Below are positions 8,279 to 16,449 of a stretch of 64,000 nucleotides of DNA, in pieces; position 1 is the stretch's first letter; every line of letters starts with the position of its first letter. The notes beneath the pieces were generated by a model. It did no database searches. It worked only from the letters and a program-made list of their open reading frames with translations, and was not told the origin of the DNA. Location of the stretch: the NCBI GenBank assembly GCA_014650415.1, contig BMUX01000009.1, positions 248,001-312,000 on the forward strand, read 5' to 3'. Source of the DNA: Streptomyces spiroverticillatus. Lineage in GTDB: Bacteria > Actinomycetota > Actinomycetes > Streptomycetales > Streptomycetaceae. The translations under genes were made by a program, and so were the position numbers.

Positions 8279-10201
8279 ATGATTCGTTCCTCTGCCATTC
8301 CCGCCGTTCCCGCCGCCCCGACGGAGAACGAAATCCCGTTCCCCGCTCCCCCGCCGCGCCTGACCGACGGCCTCCAATTGCACGGCCTCTACAAAGGCTC
8401 CGGTTATGCCGAGCCCGTCTACATCGCCCGGCGCGCGGACGGCCAGACTGTGCACCTGTCGTACCTGCTGCACCTCACCGCGTCCTCGGTCGACGGCGTG
8501 CGCGACGCGGAGGCGATCGCCGCCCGGGTCTCCGCCGCGTACGGCAGGGAGGTGAGCGCGGACAACGTCGCCTTCCTCGTCGAGCGCAAGCTGGAGCCGC
8601 TGGGGGTGACTGCGCCGCCGGGGCAGCAGGACAGCGCCCTCGCGGCGGACGTGCCGCGCTCCTCGCTGCTGCTGGGGCTGATGGGGCGCGGCACTCTGTT
8701 CACGCCGTCCGTCGTCGGTGTCATCGCGCGCACCCTCGCGTGGTTGCACCGGCCCTGGGCGGTCGCCGCCGTGCTCGCGGCGGCCGTGGCGATGGACTGC
8801 TGGCTGTTCCTGGTGCACGGGGCGGTGTCGTCACTGCTGACGGTGCTCGACCAACCCCTGTTGCTGCTGGCCGTGTTCGGGCTCGTCGTCGCCTCGCTGG
8901 TGTTCCACGAGTTCGGGCACGCCTCCGCCTGTCACTACGGTGGCGCCCGTCCCGGACGCATCGGCTGCGGGATCTACCTGCTGTGGCCGTCGCTGTACAC
9001 GGACGTCACGGACGTCTACCGGATCAGCCGGGCGGGGCGGCTGCGCACCGACCTCGGCGGGGTGTACTTCAACGTCCTGTTCATGGTGGCGCTCACCGCC
9101 CTCTACAGCCGGACCCACTGGGACGTGCTGCTGGCCGCCGTCTATCTCGGGCACTTCGAGGTGTTCGAGCAACTGGTGCCGGTGGTGCGGCTTGACGGCT
9201 ACTACATCCTGGCGGACGTCGCGGGGGTGCCCGATCTGTACGGGCAGGTGGTGCCGATCCTGCGCAGCGCCCTGCGCCTCAAGCCCCGGGAGAGCCCCGT
9301 GCGGCTCACCCGCAGGGCCCGGGTCACGGTCACCGTATGGGTGCTCGCGGTCATCCCGCTGATGCTGGCCGACCTCGGCTACAGCCTGTGGAACCTGCCC
9401 CGGATCGCCGCCACGGCGCTGCGGTCGCTGTCCGCGCAGGTGACATCGGCGTTCGACGCCCTGTCGCAGGGCGACGCGGCCACCAGTGCGGTGGCGGTCC
9501 TCGGGCTGGTACTGCTCCTGCTGCCGCTGATCGGTCTCGTGTGTCTGCTGGGGCGCTTCCTGCGCCGGCTGTTGCGGGCGGCCGCCGTGGCGACGGCGAA
9601 GCGGCCGCTGGCGCGGGCGGTCCTGGTCACTGTCGCGCTGACGGGTGTGGTGGCCACCGCCACCGGGTGGTCGACGGGCCTGACGCCGGAGCCGGTGCCC
9701 GTGCGCCGCAGTGCGCTTCCGTTCAGCCCGACCGCGCCGAAGCCTCCGAGGCCCGTGCACTCCGGACCGCCCGTGCCGCACCACCGTGTCCACCTCAGGC
9801 CGCTGCCGAAGCCGCCGTGGGGTTCGCCCGGCGGTTCCGCCGCCGCGTCGCCGCACCCGGCCGCGACGCGGCCCTCGGCCTCGGCCCCTGGGACGGCGAC
9901 GGCGACGCACCCCGGGGCCGGACCCTCCGCCACGCCCGCCGGTGCTCAGCCGTCCACGACGGCCCCCGGGGCCTCGCCCGCACCGGAGCCGCCGGGAGCC
10001 CCCGGGCCGTCCGGCACGGCCTCCCCGGCCCCGCCCAGCCCCTCGGCGAGCACTTCGGCCAGGTGCCGGGGGCGGCGGCCGGAGAGCTGCTCGGCCTGCG
10101 TACGGCACGAGAAGCCGTCGGCGAGCAGTTCCACGCCCGCTTCGGCGCCCCGGACGGCGGGCAGGAGGTGTTCCTCCGCGCAGGCCACCGAGACCCCGTA
10201 G
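8279..10201 (+). CDS. M50-family membrane metalloprotease with PqqD-like N-terminal domain
   Basis: The 640-residue protein has a PqqD/RiPP-recognition-like segment at about residues 20-110 (QTVHLSYLLHLTASSVDGVR..). Several TM helices follow, around the zinc motif HEFGHASACHYGGA and a later LDGYYILADVAGVPDLY (the LDG(Y) site typical of 'putative peptide zinc metalloprotease' proteins). It is probably an intramembrane or periplasm-facing processor of the upstream His-rich peptide. The last 85 codons run antisense through the convergent oxidase gene; they are low-complexity Pro/Ser/Ala, then Arg-rich, and may not be native. ATG 8279 is chosen over an upstream in-frame start because the intervening residues lack domain character. 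Confidence 0.82.
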   Translation: MIRSSAIPAVPAAPTENEIPFPAPPPRLTDGLQLHGLYKGSGYAEPVYIARRADGQTVHLSYLLHLTASSVDGVRDAEAIAARVSAAYGREVSADNVAFLVERKLEPLGVTAPPGQQDSALAADVPRSSLLLGLMGRGTLFTPSVVGVIARTLAWLHRPWAVAAVLAAAVAMDCWLFLVHGAVSSLLTVLDQPLLLLAVFGLVVASLVFHEFGHASACHYGGARPGRIGCGIYLLWPSLYTDVTDVYRISRAGRLRTDLGGVYFNVLFMVALTALYSRTHWDVLLAAVYLGHFEVFEQLVPVVRLDGYYILADVAGVPDLYGQVVPILRSALRLKPRESPVRLTRRARVTVTVWVLAVIPLMLADLGYSLWNLPRIAATALRSLSAQVTSAFDALSQGDAATSAVAVLGLVLLLLPLIGLVCLLGRFLRRLLRAAAVATAKRPLARAVLVTVALTGVVATATGWSTGLTPEPVPVRRSALPFSPTAPKPPRPVHSGPPVPHHRVHLRPLPKPPWGSPGGSAAASPHPAATRPSASAPGTATATHPGAGPSATPAGAQPSTTAPGASPAPEPPGAPGPSGTASPAPPSPSASTSARCRGRRPESCSACVRHEKPSASSSTPASAPRTAGRRCSSAQATETP

Positions 10202-12840
10202 TGCCCGCGCTCGTAGCCGAAGTTCCCGGCGAGCCCGCAGCAGCCCCCGGCCAGCGCGCCCGTAAGGCCCGCCCTGTCCCGCAGGCGGGCCTCCGCCGCG
10301 TCGCCGAGGACGGCGTGCTGGTGGCAGTGCGTCTGGCCGGCCACGGCACGGTCCAGGCGCGGCGGCGTCCAGTCCGGGGCGTACTCCTCAAGGGCCTGCG
10401 CGAAGGTCCTTACGTTCGCGGCCAGTTCGGCGGCGCGCGGGTCGTCGCCCAGCAGCTCCGGCAGGTCGCTCTTGAGGGCGGCCGCGCAGCTCGGCTCCAG
10501 GACGATCAGCGGGGCGTCCAGGGGTACGGCTTCCAGGGTCCGGCGCATGACGTCCCTGGCCCGGTCCAGCTGGCCCGTCGAGACGTACGTCAGCCCGCAG
10601 CACAGGCCCGCGCGCGGCAGCCGCACCCGCAGCCCCGCCGCCTCCAGCACCCGGACCGCCGCGATGCCCACACCCGGCGACAGGTGGTTGGTGAAGGTGT
10701 CCGGCCACAGGGTGACGACGGGGGCGGACGCAGGCGCCGGTGTACGGGGCCGGGTGCGCGCCCAGTGCCGGAAGGTCCGTGAGGCGATCTGCGGGATCGG
10801 GCGCTCCGGGGCGATGCCCGCCGCCTTCTTGGCGAGGGACGCCAACGGGCGCACCGCTGCTGCGGTGTTGACGAGCACCGACACCGGTGACGCGATACGC
10901 AGCCACTCCGGCAGCCGTCCCAGGGCGTAGTGCGAGGCGGGGCGCAGGCGGCCGGCGTAGTGGTGGTGCAGGAACTCCGCCTTGTAGGTGGCCATGTCGA
11001 CGCCGACGGGGCAGTCGCTCCGGCAGCCCTTGCAGGACAGGCACAGGTCAAGGGCGTCGCGCACCTCCGTCGAGCGCCAGCCGTCCGTGACGACCTCCCC
11101 GGCGAGCATTTCGTGCAGCAGTCGCGCGCGCCCGCGCGTGGAGTGCTGTTCTTCGCCGGTGGCGCGGAAGGAGGGGCACATGACGCCGGCCCCGGCTTCT
11201 GTCGTACGGCATTTGGCGACGCCCACGCAGCGGCGTACGGCGGCGGAGAAGTCGCCGCCGTCGTGGGGGTAGGCGAAGGCGACGCCTGGCACCGGCTCCG
11301 GCGGCAGGACGGCGAAGCGCAGGTTCTCGTCCAGGCGGGCGGGGCGGGCGAGCATTCCGGGGTTCATGCCGCCTGTCGGGTCCCACGCGTCCTTGAAGTC
11401 CTCGAAGAGGTGCACGAGTTCGTCGCCGTACATCCTGGGGAGCAGTTCGGCCCGGGCCTGGCCGTCGCCGTGCTCGCCGGAGAGGGAGCCGCCGTGGGCG
11501 GCCACCAGGTCGGCGAGTTCCTCGGAGAAGCTGCGGAAGCGGGCGATGCCCGCGCGCCGCAGGAGGTCGAAGTCGATGCGTACGTGGATGCAGCCGTCGC
11601 CGAAGTGTCCGTACGGGGTCCCGCGCAGCCCGTGCGCGGCCAGCAGCGCCCGGAAGTCGCGCAGGTAGGCGCCCAGGCGGGCGACCGGGACCGCGCAGTC
11701 CTCCCAGCCGGGCCAGGCCTCGGAGCCGTCGGGCATCCGGGTGGCGGTGCCGCTGGCGTCCTCGCGGATGCGCCACAGGGCCCGCTGGCCGGCCGCGTCG
11801 GCGACCACCGTGCCGTCGACGGCGTCCGCGCCCCGGACGATCTCCTGCGCCCGTGCGCGGGCCTCCTCGGGGCGCTCGCCGCCGGTCTCGACGAACAGCC
11901 AGGCCGCCCCGCGCGGCAGCAGGCCCCGCTCCCGCTCCGGTACGAGGTCGGCGGCCATGCCCTCCACGGTCAGCGGCCCGTACGGGAGGATGCCGGGCGC
12001 CGCCTCGGCCGCCGCGCTCTCGTCGGCGTACCCGAGGACGGCGAGGGCCCGCGCGCGGGGTGCTTCCACCAGGGAGACGACGGCCTCGGTGACGACACCG
12101 AGGGTGCCCTCGCTGCCGCAGAAGGCGCGGGCGAGGTCGACGCCGTTCTCGGGCAGCAGGGCGTCCAGGGCGTAACCGGAGATCCGGCGCGGGAGTTCCG
12201 GGAAGCCCGTGCGCAACAGTGCGAGGTTTTTGTCCACAAGGGTGCGCAGTCCTGTGCGCAACAGTGCTTCCGGTGCTGCCTCCCAGCCGCCGCGCGACAG
12301 GTGCAGTGCGTCGCCGCCATAGGTGAGGACGTCCACCTTCCGGACCTGGTCGGCGGTGGTGCCCCAGGCCACGGAGTGGGAGCCGCAGGAGTTGTTGCCG
12401 ATCATGCCGCCGAGGGTGCAGCGGCTGTGCGTGGAGGGGTCGGGGCCGAAGGTCAGTCCGTGCGGGGCGGCCGCAGCGCGCAGTGCGTCGAGTACGAGTC
12501 CGGGCTGGACGCGTGCCGTACGGGAGGCGGGGTCGAGGTCCAGGAGGGCGCTCAGGTGCCGGGTGGTGTCCAGGACGACGCCGGTGCCGGTGGCCTGGCC
12601 CGCGATGGAGGTGCCGCCGCCGCGCGGGACGACCGGCACGCCGTGCGACCGGCAGACGGCGAGGGCGGCGGCGATGTCGTCACTGTCGCGCGGGGCGACG
12701 ACGCCCAGCGGGACCCTTCGGTAGTTCGAGGCGTCCATCGTCATGAGGGCGCGGGCGGCGGCGTCGAAGGATACCTCCCCGCGCACGGCCGCCCTCAGGT
12801 CTGCTGCCAACTCGGTCGTCTCACCCTGTCGTTCAGCCAT
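9946..12840 (-). CDS. FAD-binding oxidase fused to Fe-S (CCG-domain) protein, D-2-hydroxyacid dehydrogenase-like
   Basis: The 964-residue fusion is of the GlcD plus GlpC type, as in YdiJ/D-lactate dehydrogenases. The N-terminal PCMH FAD domain has VVPRGGGTSIAGQATGTG and CTLGGMIGNNSCGSHS. The FAD-oxidase C domain includes HFGDGCIHVRIDFD and SGEHGDGQAR. The ferredoxin-like part has CLSCKGCRSDCPVGVDMATYK, and two CCG motifs follow (GLCCGLTY, GGCCGLAGNFGYERGHY). It should oxidise a 2-hydroxyacid at the membrane face and pass electrons on through Fe-S clusters. It is monocistronic. Its 3' end overlaps the convergent protease gene by 256 bp. Confidence 0.9.
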   Translation of the reverse strand: MAERQGETTELAADLRAAVRGEVSFDAAARALMTMDASNYRRVPLGVVAPRDSDDIAAALAVCRSHGVPVVPRGGGTSIAGQATGTGVVLDTTRHLSALLDLDPASRTARVQPGLVLDALRAAAAPHGLTFGPDPSTHSRCTLGGMIGNNSCGSHSVAWGTTADQVRKVDVLTYGGDALHLSRGGWEAAPEALLRTGLRTLVDKNLALLRTGFPELPRRISGYALDALLPENGVDLARAFCGSEGTLGVVTEAVVSLVEAPRARALAVLGYADESAAAEAAPGILPYGPLTVEGMAADLVPERERGLLPRGAAWLFVETGGERPEEARARAQEIVRGADAVDGTVVADAAGQRALWRIREDASGTATRMPDGSEAWPGWEDCAVPVARLGAYLRDFRALLAAHGLRGTPYGHFGDGCIHVRIDFDLLRRAGIARFRSFSEELADLVAAHGGSLSGEHGDGQARAELLPRMYGDELVHLFEDFKDAWDPTGGMNPGMLARPARLDENLRFAVLPPEPVPGVAFAYPHDGGDFSAAVRRCVGVAKCRTTEAGAGVMCPSFRATGEEQHSTRGRARLLHEMLAGEVVTDGWRSTEVRDALDLCLSCKGCRSDCPVGVDMATYKAEFLHHHYAGRLRPASHYALGRLPEWLRIASPVSVLVNTAAAVRPLASLAKKAAGIAPERPIPQIASRTFRHWARTRPRTPAPASAPVVTLWPDTFTNHLSPGVGIAAVRVLEAAGLRVRLPRAGLCCGLTYVSTGQLDRARDVMRRTLEAVPLDAPLIVLEPSCAAALKSDLPELLGDDPRAAELAANVRTFAQALEEYAPDWTPPRLDRAVAGQTHCHQHAVLGDAAEARLRDRAGLTGALAGGCCGLAGNFGYERGHYGVSVACAEEHLLPAVRGAEAGVELLADGFSCRTQAEQLSGRRPRHLAEVLAEGLGGAGEAVPDGPGAPGGSGAGEAPGAVVDG

Positions 12841-12946
12841 GCGTCCAGGATGCATGGTGCACTTAATCGGGCGGAGTCGGTCGACTTGTCCTTCTCATCC
12901 TTTGGAAAAACAAACAAGAACTTTCCCAACTGATCATCAACTCTCC

Positions 12947-12952
12947 TATAGT
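12947..12952 (+). promoter_or_regulatory. Possible -10 element (TATAGT) for the conservon
   Basis: A TATAGT hexamer lies about 100 bp before the cvnA start, within an AT-rich stretch of the 195-bp divergent gap (12856-13050). No convincing -35 box is visible at the usual spacing, so this is only a candidate. Confidence 0.25.
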
Positions 12953-13050
12953 GAGCACGCTTTAGACGGACATTCCGCTTCCGGTTCGCCGCCCATCGCC
13001 CCCTTCGTCACCCTCGCCACCCCCTCTCCACCCCAAGAGGCCCACTTCCC

Positions 13051-14589
13051 ATGTCGTTGCGCCGCGCGTCCGCACTGGCCCTGTCGACCACTGCGGTCGT
13101 CGGCGGCCTGCTGGTCCTGGGAGCGGTACTGCTCGCTCCCGCCGAGGTGAGGGCCCCGGTGGCCTGGGGCGGCGGGGTCGCGGCCCTGCTGCTGGCCGCC
13201 GCGGTCACCGCCGCCGTGCACGCCACGCTGCGCGTACGCGCCCTCGCGGGCGTTCTCGCGCGCGGGCAGGAGGACGCCGACCGGTTCATCGGGGAAACCC
13301 TCCCGCAGCTCGTCACACGGCTGCGTGCGGGCGACTCCGCGTCCACCGCGCTGAACACCGCCACCCGCGGGCTCGGCGACCTGGACAACCCCAACGCCCG
13401 AGCGCTGCTCGACATCCTCGCCACCGAGGTCGGCCGCGGCGAGGCGGCCCGAGCGGCCGCCATGTCCGCGTGCGCGAACGCGGCGGGCCGCATGCAGGCG
13501 CTGGCCACGGGCATGCTCGCCGACCTGCGCGAGATGGAGCACCGGCACAGCGACGAGGACGTGCTCGGCGACCTGTTGCACTTGGACCACCGCACCGCCC
13601 AGGCCGGGCGTCTCGCGGACAGCATCGCCGTTCTCACGGGTGCCCGGTCGGGGCGCAGGTGGGCGAAGCCGATCGTCATGGAGTCGGTGCTGCGGGGAGC
13701 CATGGGGCGGATCAATGGCTATCAGCGGGTGCGGTTGCACTCCACCAGTGAGGTGGCTGTTGCCGGGCATGCGGCTGAGGGGGTCATGCATGCGCTGGCC
13801 GAACTGCTGGACAACGCTGCGAACTTCTCGCCGCCCACGGCCGAAGTGCACGTGTACGTGGAGGAGGTCCCGGCGGGGGTCATCATCACCGTCGAGGACA
13901 GCGGGCTGGTCATGAGTGACGTCCAGCTCCGGCGGGCGGAGCGGGCGGTGTGTGCGGAGACGCCGTTGGATCTGACGAGTCTCTCGGGGACGCGGCTGGG
14001 GCTTGCGGTGGTGGGGTGTCTGGCGCGCAAGCACAACTTGACGGTGTCGTTCAGGCCGTCGGCGCGGGGTGGGACGGGGGCGCTCATGCTGCTGCCGCAG
14101 GAGTTGCTCACGCAGGTGGTGCCGCAGGTGCCGGTGGCTCCTGTGCCGGTGCAGGCTGCACCGGTGCCGGTGCGTGCGGTGGCGCCGGCGCCGGTCGCAG
14201 CGCCGGGCGCCGATGACGTCGTACGGGAGGAGCCGACGACGCTTCCCGTGCGGCGGAGGGAGCATGCCCGGGCGGAGGCGCCGCAGGCCGTGGTGCCTGC
14301 CCGGCCCAGTGAGCACGTTCTGCCCGCAGAGGTCGCTGCGGCTCCCGAGCAGGGGTCCGACACCACCGGTGGGCTGCCCCAGTTCGGGGAGAGCGGGCTG
14401 CCGAAGCGCAAGCGGGGGCGGACGTTGGCTGCGGCGCATCCGGACGGGCCGCAGGCGCCGGCCCGGCCTGCGCCGGGGGCGGCGGCGCGGCGGGATGCGG
14501 CGAACCGGTTCAGCACGTTTCGGCAGGCTGTGCAGGGGCGGGCTGATGCACCGGGGGAGGGGGGTGTGGACTCGTCGTCCGGTCCTTGA
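13051..14589 (+). CDS. cvnA: Conservon sensor-kinase-like membrane protein CvnA
   Basis: The 512-residue protein has two N-terminal TM helices (about residues 8-30 and 36-58) and a helical dimerisation region. A GHKL ATPase domain follows, with N-box LAELLDNAANFSPP and G-box-like VEDSGLVMS and GTRLGLAVVG. The C-terminus is a long Pro/Ala/Val-rich tail. It is the first gene of a conservon, in which CvnA associates with the roadblock protein, the DUF742 protein and a Ras-like GTPase at the membrane, resembling a GPCR-type signalling complex in Streptomyces. No phosphoacceptor His box of the classic type is seen. The gap to cvnB is 333 bp and repeat-filled, so the operon may have an internal promoter. 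Confidence 0.9.
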   Translation: MSLRRASALALSTTAVVGGLLVLGAVLLAPAEVRAPVAWGGGVAALLLAAAVTAAVHATLRVRALAGVLARGQEDADRFIGETLPQLVTRLRAGDSASTALNTATRGLGDLDNPNARALLDILATEVGRGEAARAAAMSACANAAGRMQALATGMLADLREMEHRHSDEDVLGDLLHLDHRTAQAGRLADSIAVLTGARSGRRWAKPIVMESVLRGAMGRINGYQRVRLHSTSEVAVAGHAAEGVMHALAELLDNAANFSPPTAEVHVYVEEVPAGVIITVEDSGLVMSDVQLRRAERAVCAETPLDLTSLSGTRLGLAVVGCLARKHNLTVSFRPSARGGTGALMLLPQELLTQVVPQVPVAPVPVQAAPVPVRAVAPAPVAAPGADDVVREEPTTLPVRRREHARAEAPQAVVPARPSEHVLPAEVAAAPEQGSDTTGGLPQFGESGLPKRKRGRTLAAAHPDGPQAPARPAPGAAARRDAANRFSTFRQAVQGRADAPGEGGVDSSSGP

Positions 14590-14922
14590 GGTCGTGGTGG
14601 GTTGCTGTTCGCCTGCGGCGGGCTGCCCCAGCCCCGCCCCTTCACCTAAACCCGCGGGGCAGTTGGACGGTTCCGTGCGGGTGCGTCGTGGCTGGCGTCT
14701 TGCGCAGTTCCCCGCGCCCCTGAAGGGGCGCGGATCAGCGGACCCGGTCGCGCCCGCGCGGCGGAGCCGCACATCGAAACAGCCCCGCGCCCCTGGAGTG
14801 CCTGCCCTTCGGGCGGCACATCGGCCCGTACCCCCGCGCCCCGCAGGCAAGCCCCACTCCCCGCCAAGTCACCCCCCTACCCCCAGAACAAAACGCCCCC
14901 ACCCGGAAGGCCAAGAAAGCTC
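14590..14922. repeat. Non-coding spacer made of dispersed Streptomyces intergenic repeats
   Basis: This 333-bp gap holds no gene. Positions 14629-14733 are one copy of the repeat 'CCGCCCCTTCACC..GTGCGGGTGCGTCGTGG..CGCAGTTCCCCGCGCCCCTGAA' also found at 23108, 32309 and 57576. About 14790-14832 matches the unit at 3889-3931. The insertion of repeat DNA between cvnA and cvnB is unusual for a conservon. Confidence 0.75.
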
Positions 14923-15378
14923 ATGACCGCCACCACCGACGAAAAGCTCAACTGGCTGCTGGAGAGCCTCCTGGAGCGCACCCCCGGCGCACGTCACGCC
15001 CTCGTTCTGTCCCGCGACGGGCTCAAGCTCTGCCGTACCCCGGAGCTCTCCGTCGACCAGGCCGACCAGTTGGCCGCCATCGCCGCGGGCATCCAGAGCC
15101 TGACGCACGGCGCGTCGATCGAGTTCGGCGACGGCAGCGGCGGTGTGCGGCAGGCCATGGCCGAGTTCTACGGCGGCATCCTGTTCATCGTCGAGGCCGG
15201 AGCGGGCGCGCACCTCGCGGTCGTCGCCGGCGAGGACTCCGACGTCGGCCTCATCGGCCACAACATGAGCGAGCTCATCGAGCAGCTCGGCGAGCACCTC
15301 AGCGCGGAGCCCCGCACCGGCACGACGGGCACCACCGGCACCACCAGCAAGGACGCCGACAGCACCCTCTCCGCATGA
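14923..15378 (+). CDS. cvnB: Roadblock/LC7 domain protein CvnB
   Basis: The 151-residue protein has the roadblock/LC7 fold: KLNWLLESLLERTPGARHALVLSRDGLKL at the start, DQLAAIAAGIQSLTHGAS in the helix, and HLAVVAGEDSDVGLIGHNM in the last strand. Such proteins act as platforms or modulators for the partner small GTPase. A Thr/Gly-rich tail follows. Its TGA overlaps the next ATG (ATGA), so cvnB and cvnC are coupled. Confidence 0.93.
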   Translation: MTATTDEKLNWLLESLLERTPGARHALVLSRDGLKLCRTPELSVDQADQLAAIAAGIQSLTHGASIEFGDGSGGVRQAMAEFYGGILFIVEAGAGAHLAVVAGEDSDVGLIGHNMSELIEQLGEHLSAEPRTGTTGTTGTTSKDADSTLSA

Positions 15379-15845
15379 GCGCCGGCGGCACCGGAAGCAC
15401 CGGAAGCACCGGAGGCACAGCGAGCACCAGCACCGGCGGCACCGCGAGCACCGCGAGCACCAGCACCGGACGCACCCCCGCCCGCGCAGCATCCCGCCCC
15501 GGCCGTGACGACTCCCCCGATCGCCTCTACACCGTCACCGGCGGTCGCAGCCGTACCCACTCCGACGCCTTCGACCTCGTCACCCTCGTCGTCGCGGAGA
15601 GCGCCCCCGCGCCCGGCATGCAGTCCGAGCACGCGGCGATCCTGCGCATGTGCGACTACCCCGTCGCCGTCGTGGAGATCGCCGCCGAGCTGGGCCTGCC
15701 CGTGAGCATCACCCGCATCCTGCTGGCCGACCTCCTCGACACCGGCCGGATCAGTGCCCGCCACCCCCGCGCCGCCCCCGAATCCGCCGAACTTCCCGAA
15801 CCCGAACTCCTGGAGCAGGTGCTCGTTGGCCTCCGCAACCTCTGA
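15375..15845 (+). CDS. cvnC: DUF742 conservon protein CvnC
   Basis: The 156-residue protein has an N-terminal 40-residue low-complexity Ser/Thr/Gly segment (tandem STGGTAST-type units). A DUF742 domain follows: SRLYTVTGGRSRTHSDAFDLVTLV-type opening, then a helix-turn-helix-like region ILRMCDYPVAVVEIAAELGLPVSITRILLADL. Its exact role in the conservon complex is unknown. Its end overlaps the presumed TTG start of cvnD. Confidence 0.92.
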   Translation: MSAGGTGSTGSTGGTASTSTGGTASTASTSTGRTPARAASRPGRDDSPDRLYTVTGGRSRTHSDAFDLVTLVVAESAPAPGMQSEHAAILRMCDYPVAVVEIAAELGLPVSITRILLADLLDTGRISARHPRAAPESAELPEPELLEQVLVGLRNL

Positions 15846-16449
15846 CCAAGCGCCGCGCACCCAGCGGCATTTGTCCCGCACCGCCGACAACGGTCTGAAG
15901 ATCGTCGTCGTCGGCGGCTTCGGCGTCGGCAAGACCACCCTGGTGCGCTCCGTCAGCGAGATCCGTCCCCTCAACACCGAGGAGACGATGACCCGCGCGG
16001 GCGAGGGCGTGGACGAACTCGACCGGACCAGCACCAAGACCGCCACCACGGTCGCCTTCGACTTCGGCCGGATCTCCGTCGACGACCGCACCGTCCTCTA
16101 CCTCTTCGGCGCGCCCGGCCAGGAGCGTTTCTGGTTCCTGTGGGACCGGCTGTTCTCCGGCACCCTCGGCGCGGTCGTCCTGGTCGACACCCGCCGGCTC
16201 GCCGACTCCTGGTACGCCATCGACCGCCTGGAGCACCACGGCACGCCCTTCGTCGTGGCCCGCAACGACTTCGGCGACGCCTCCCAGCACACCGACGCCC
16301 AGGTGCGCGAGGCGCTGGACCTGCCCGAGCACGTACCGATGATCACGTGCGACGCCCGCGACCGGGAGTCGGCGAAGGGCGTCCTGATCAAGCTCGTACA
16401 GCACCTGTACGCCCTGTCCACCGCAGCCCGAGGGAGCACCCACCAGTGA
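15826..16449 (+). CDS. cvnD: Ras/Gtr-like small GTPase CvnD
   Basis: The protein is about 207 residues, with P-loop GGFGVGKTTLV, switch-II region FGAPGQERFWFLW, and VVARNDFGD in place of the usual NKxD guanine motif, as is common in conservon GTPases. TTG 15826 is chosen because it gives the length usual for this family and overlaps cvnC by 20 bp; a longer in-frame ORF from 15754 is possible. The stop overlaps the P450 start as GTGA. It cycles GDP/GTP as the output of the conservon. Confidence 0.9.
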   Translation: MASATSDQAPRTQRHLSRTADNGLKIVVVGGFGVGKTTLVRSVSEIRPLNTEETMTRAGEGVDELDRTSTKTATTVAFDFGRISVDDRTVLYLFGAPGQERFWFLWDRLFSGTLGAVVLVDTRRLADSWYAIDRLEHHGTPFVVARNDFGDASQHTDAQVREALDLPEHVPMITCDARDRESAKGVLIKLVQHLYALSTAARGSTHQ

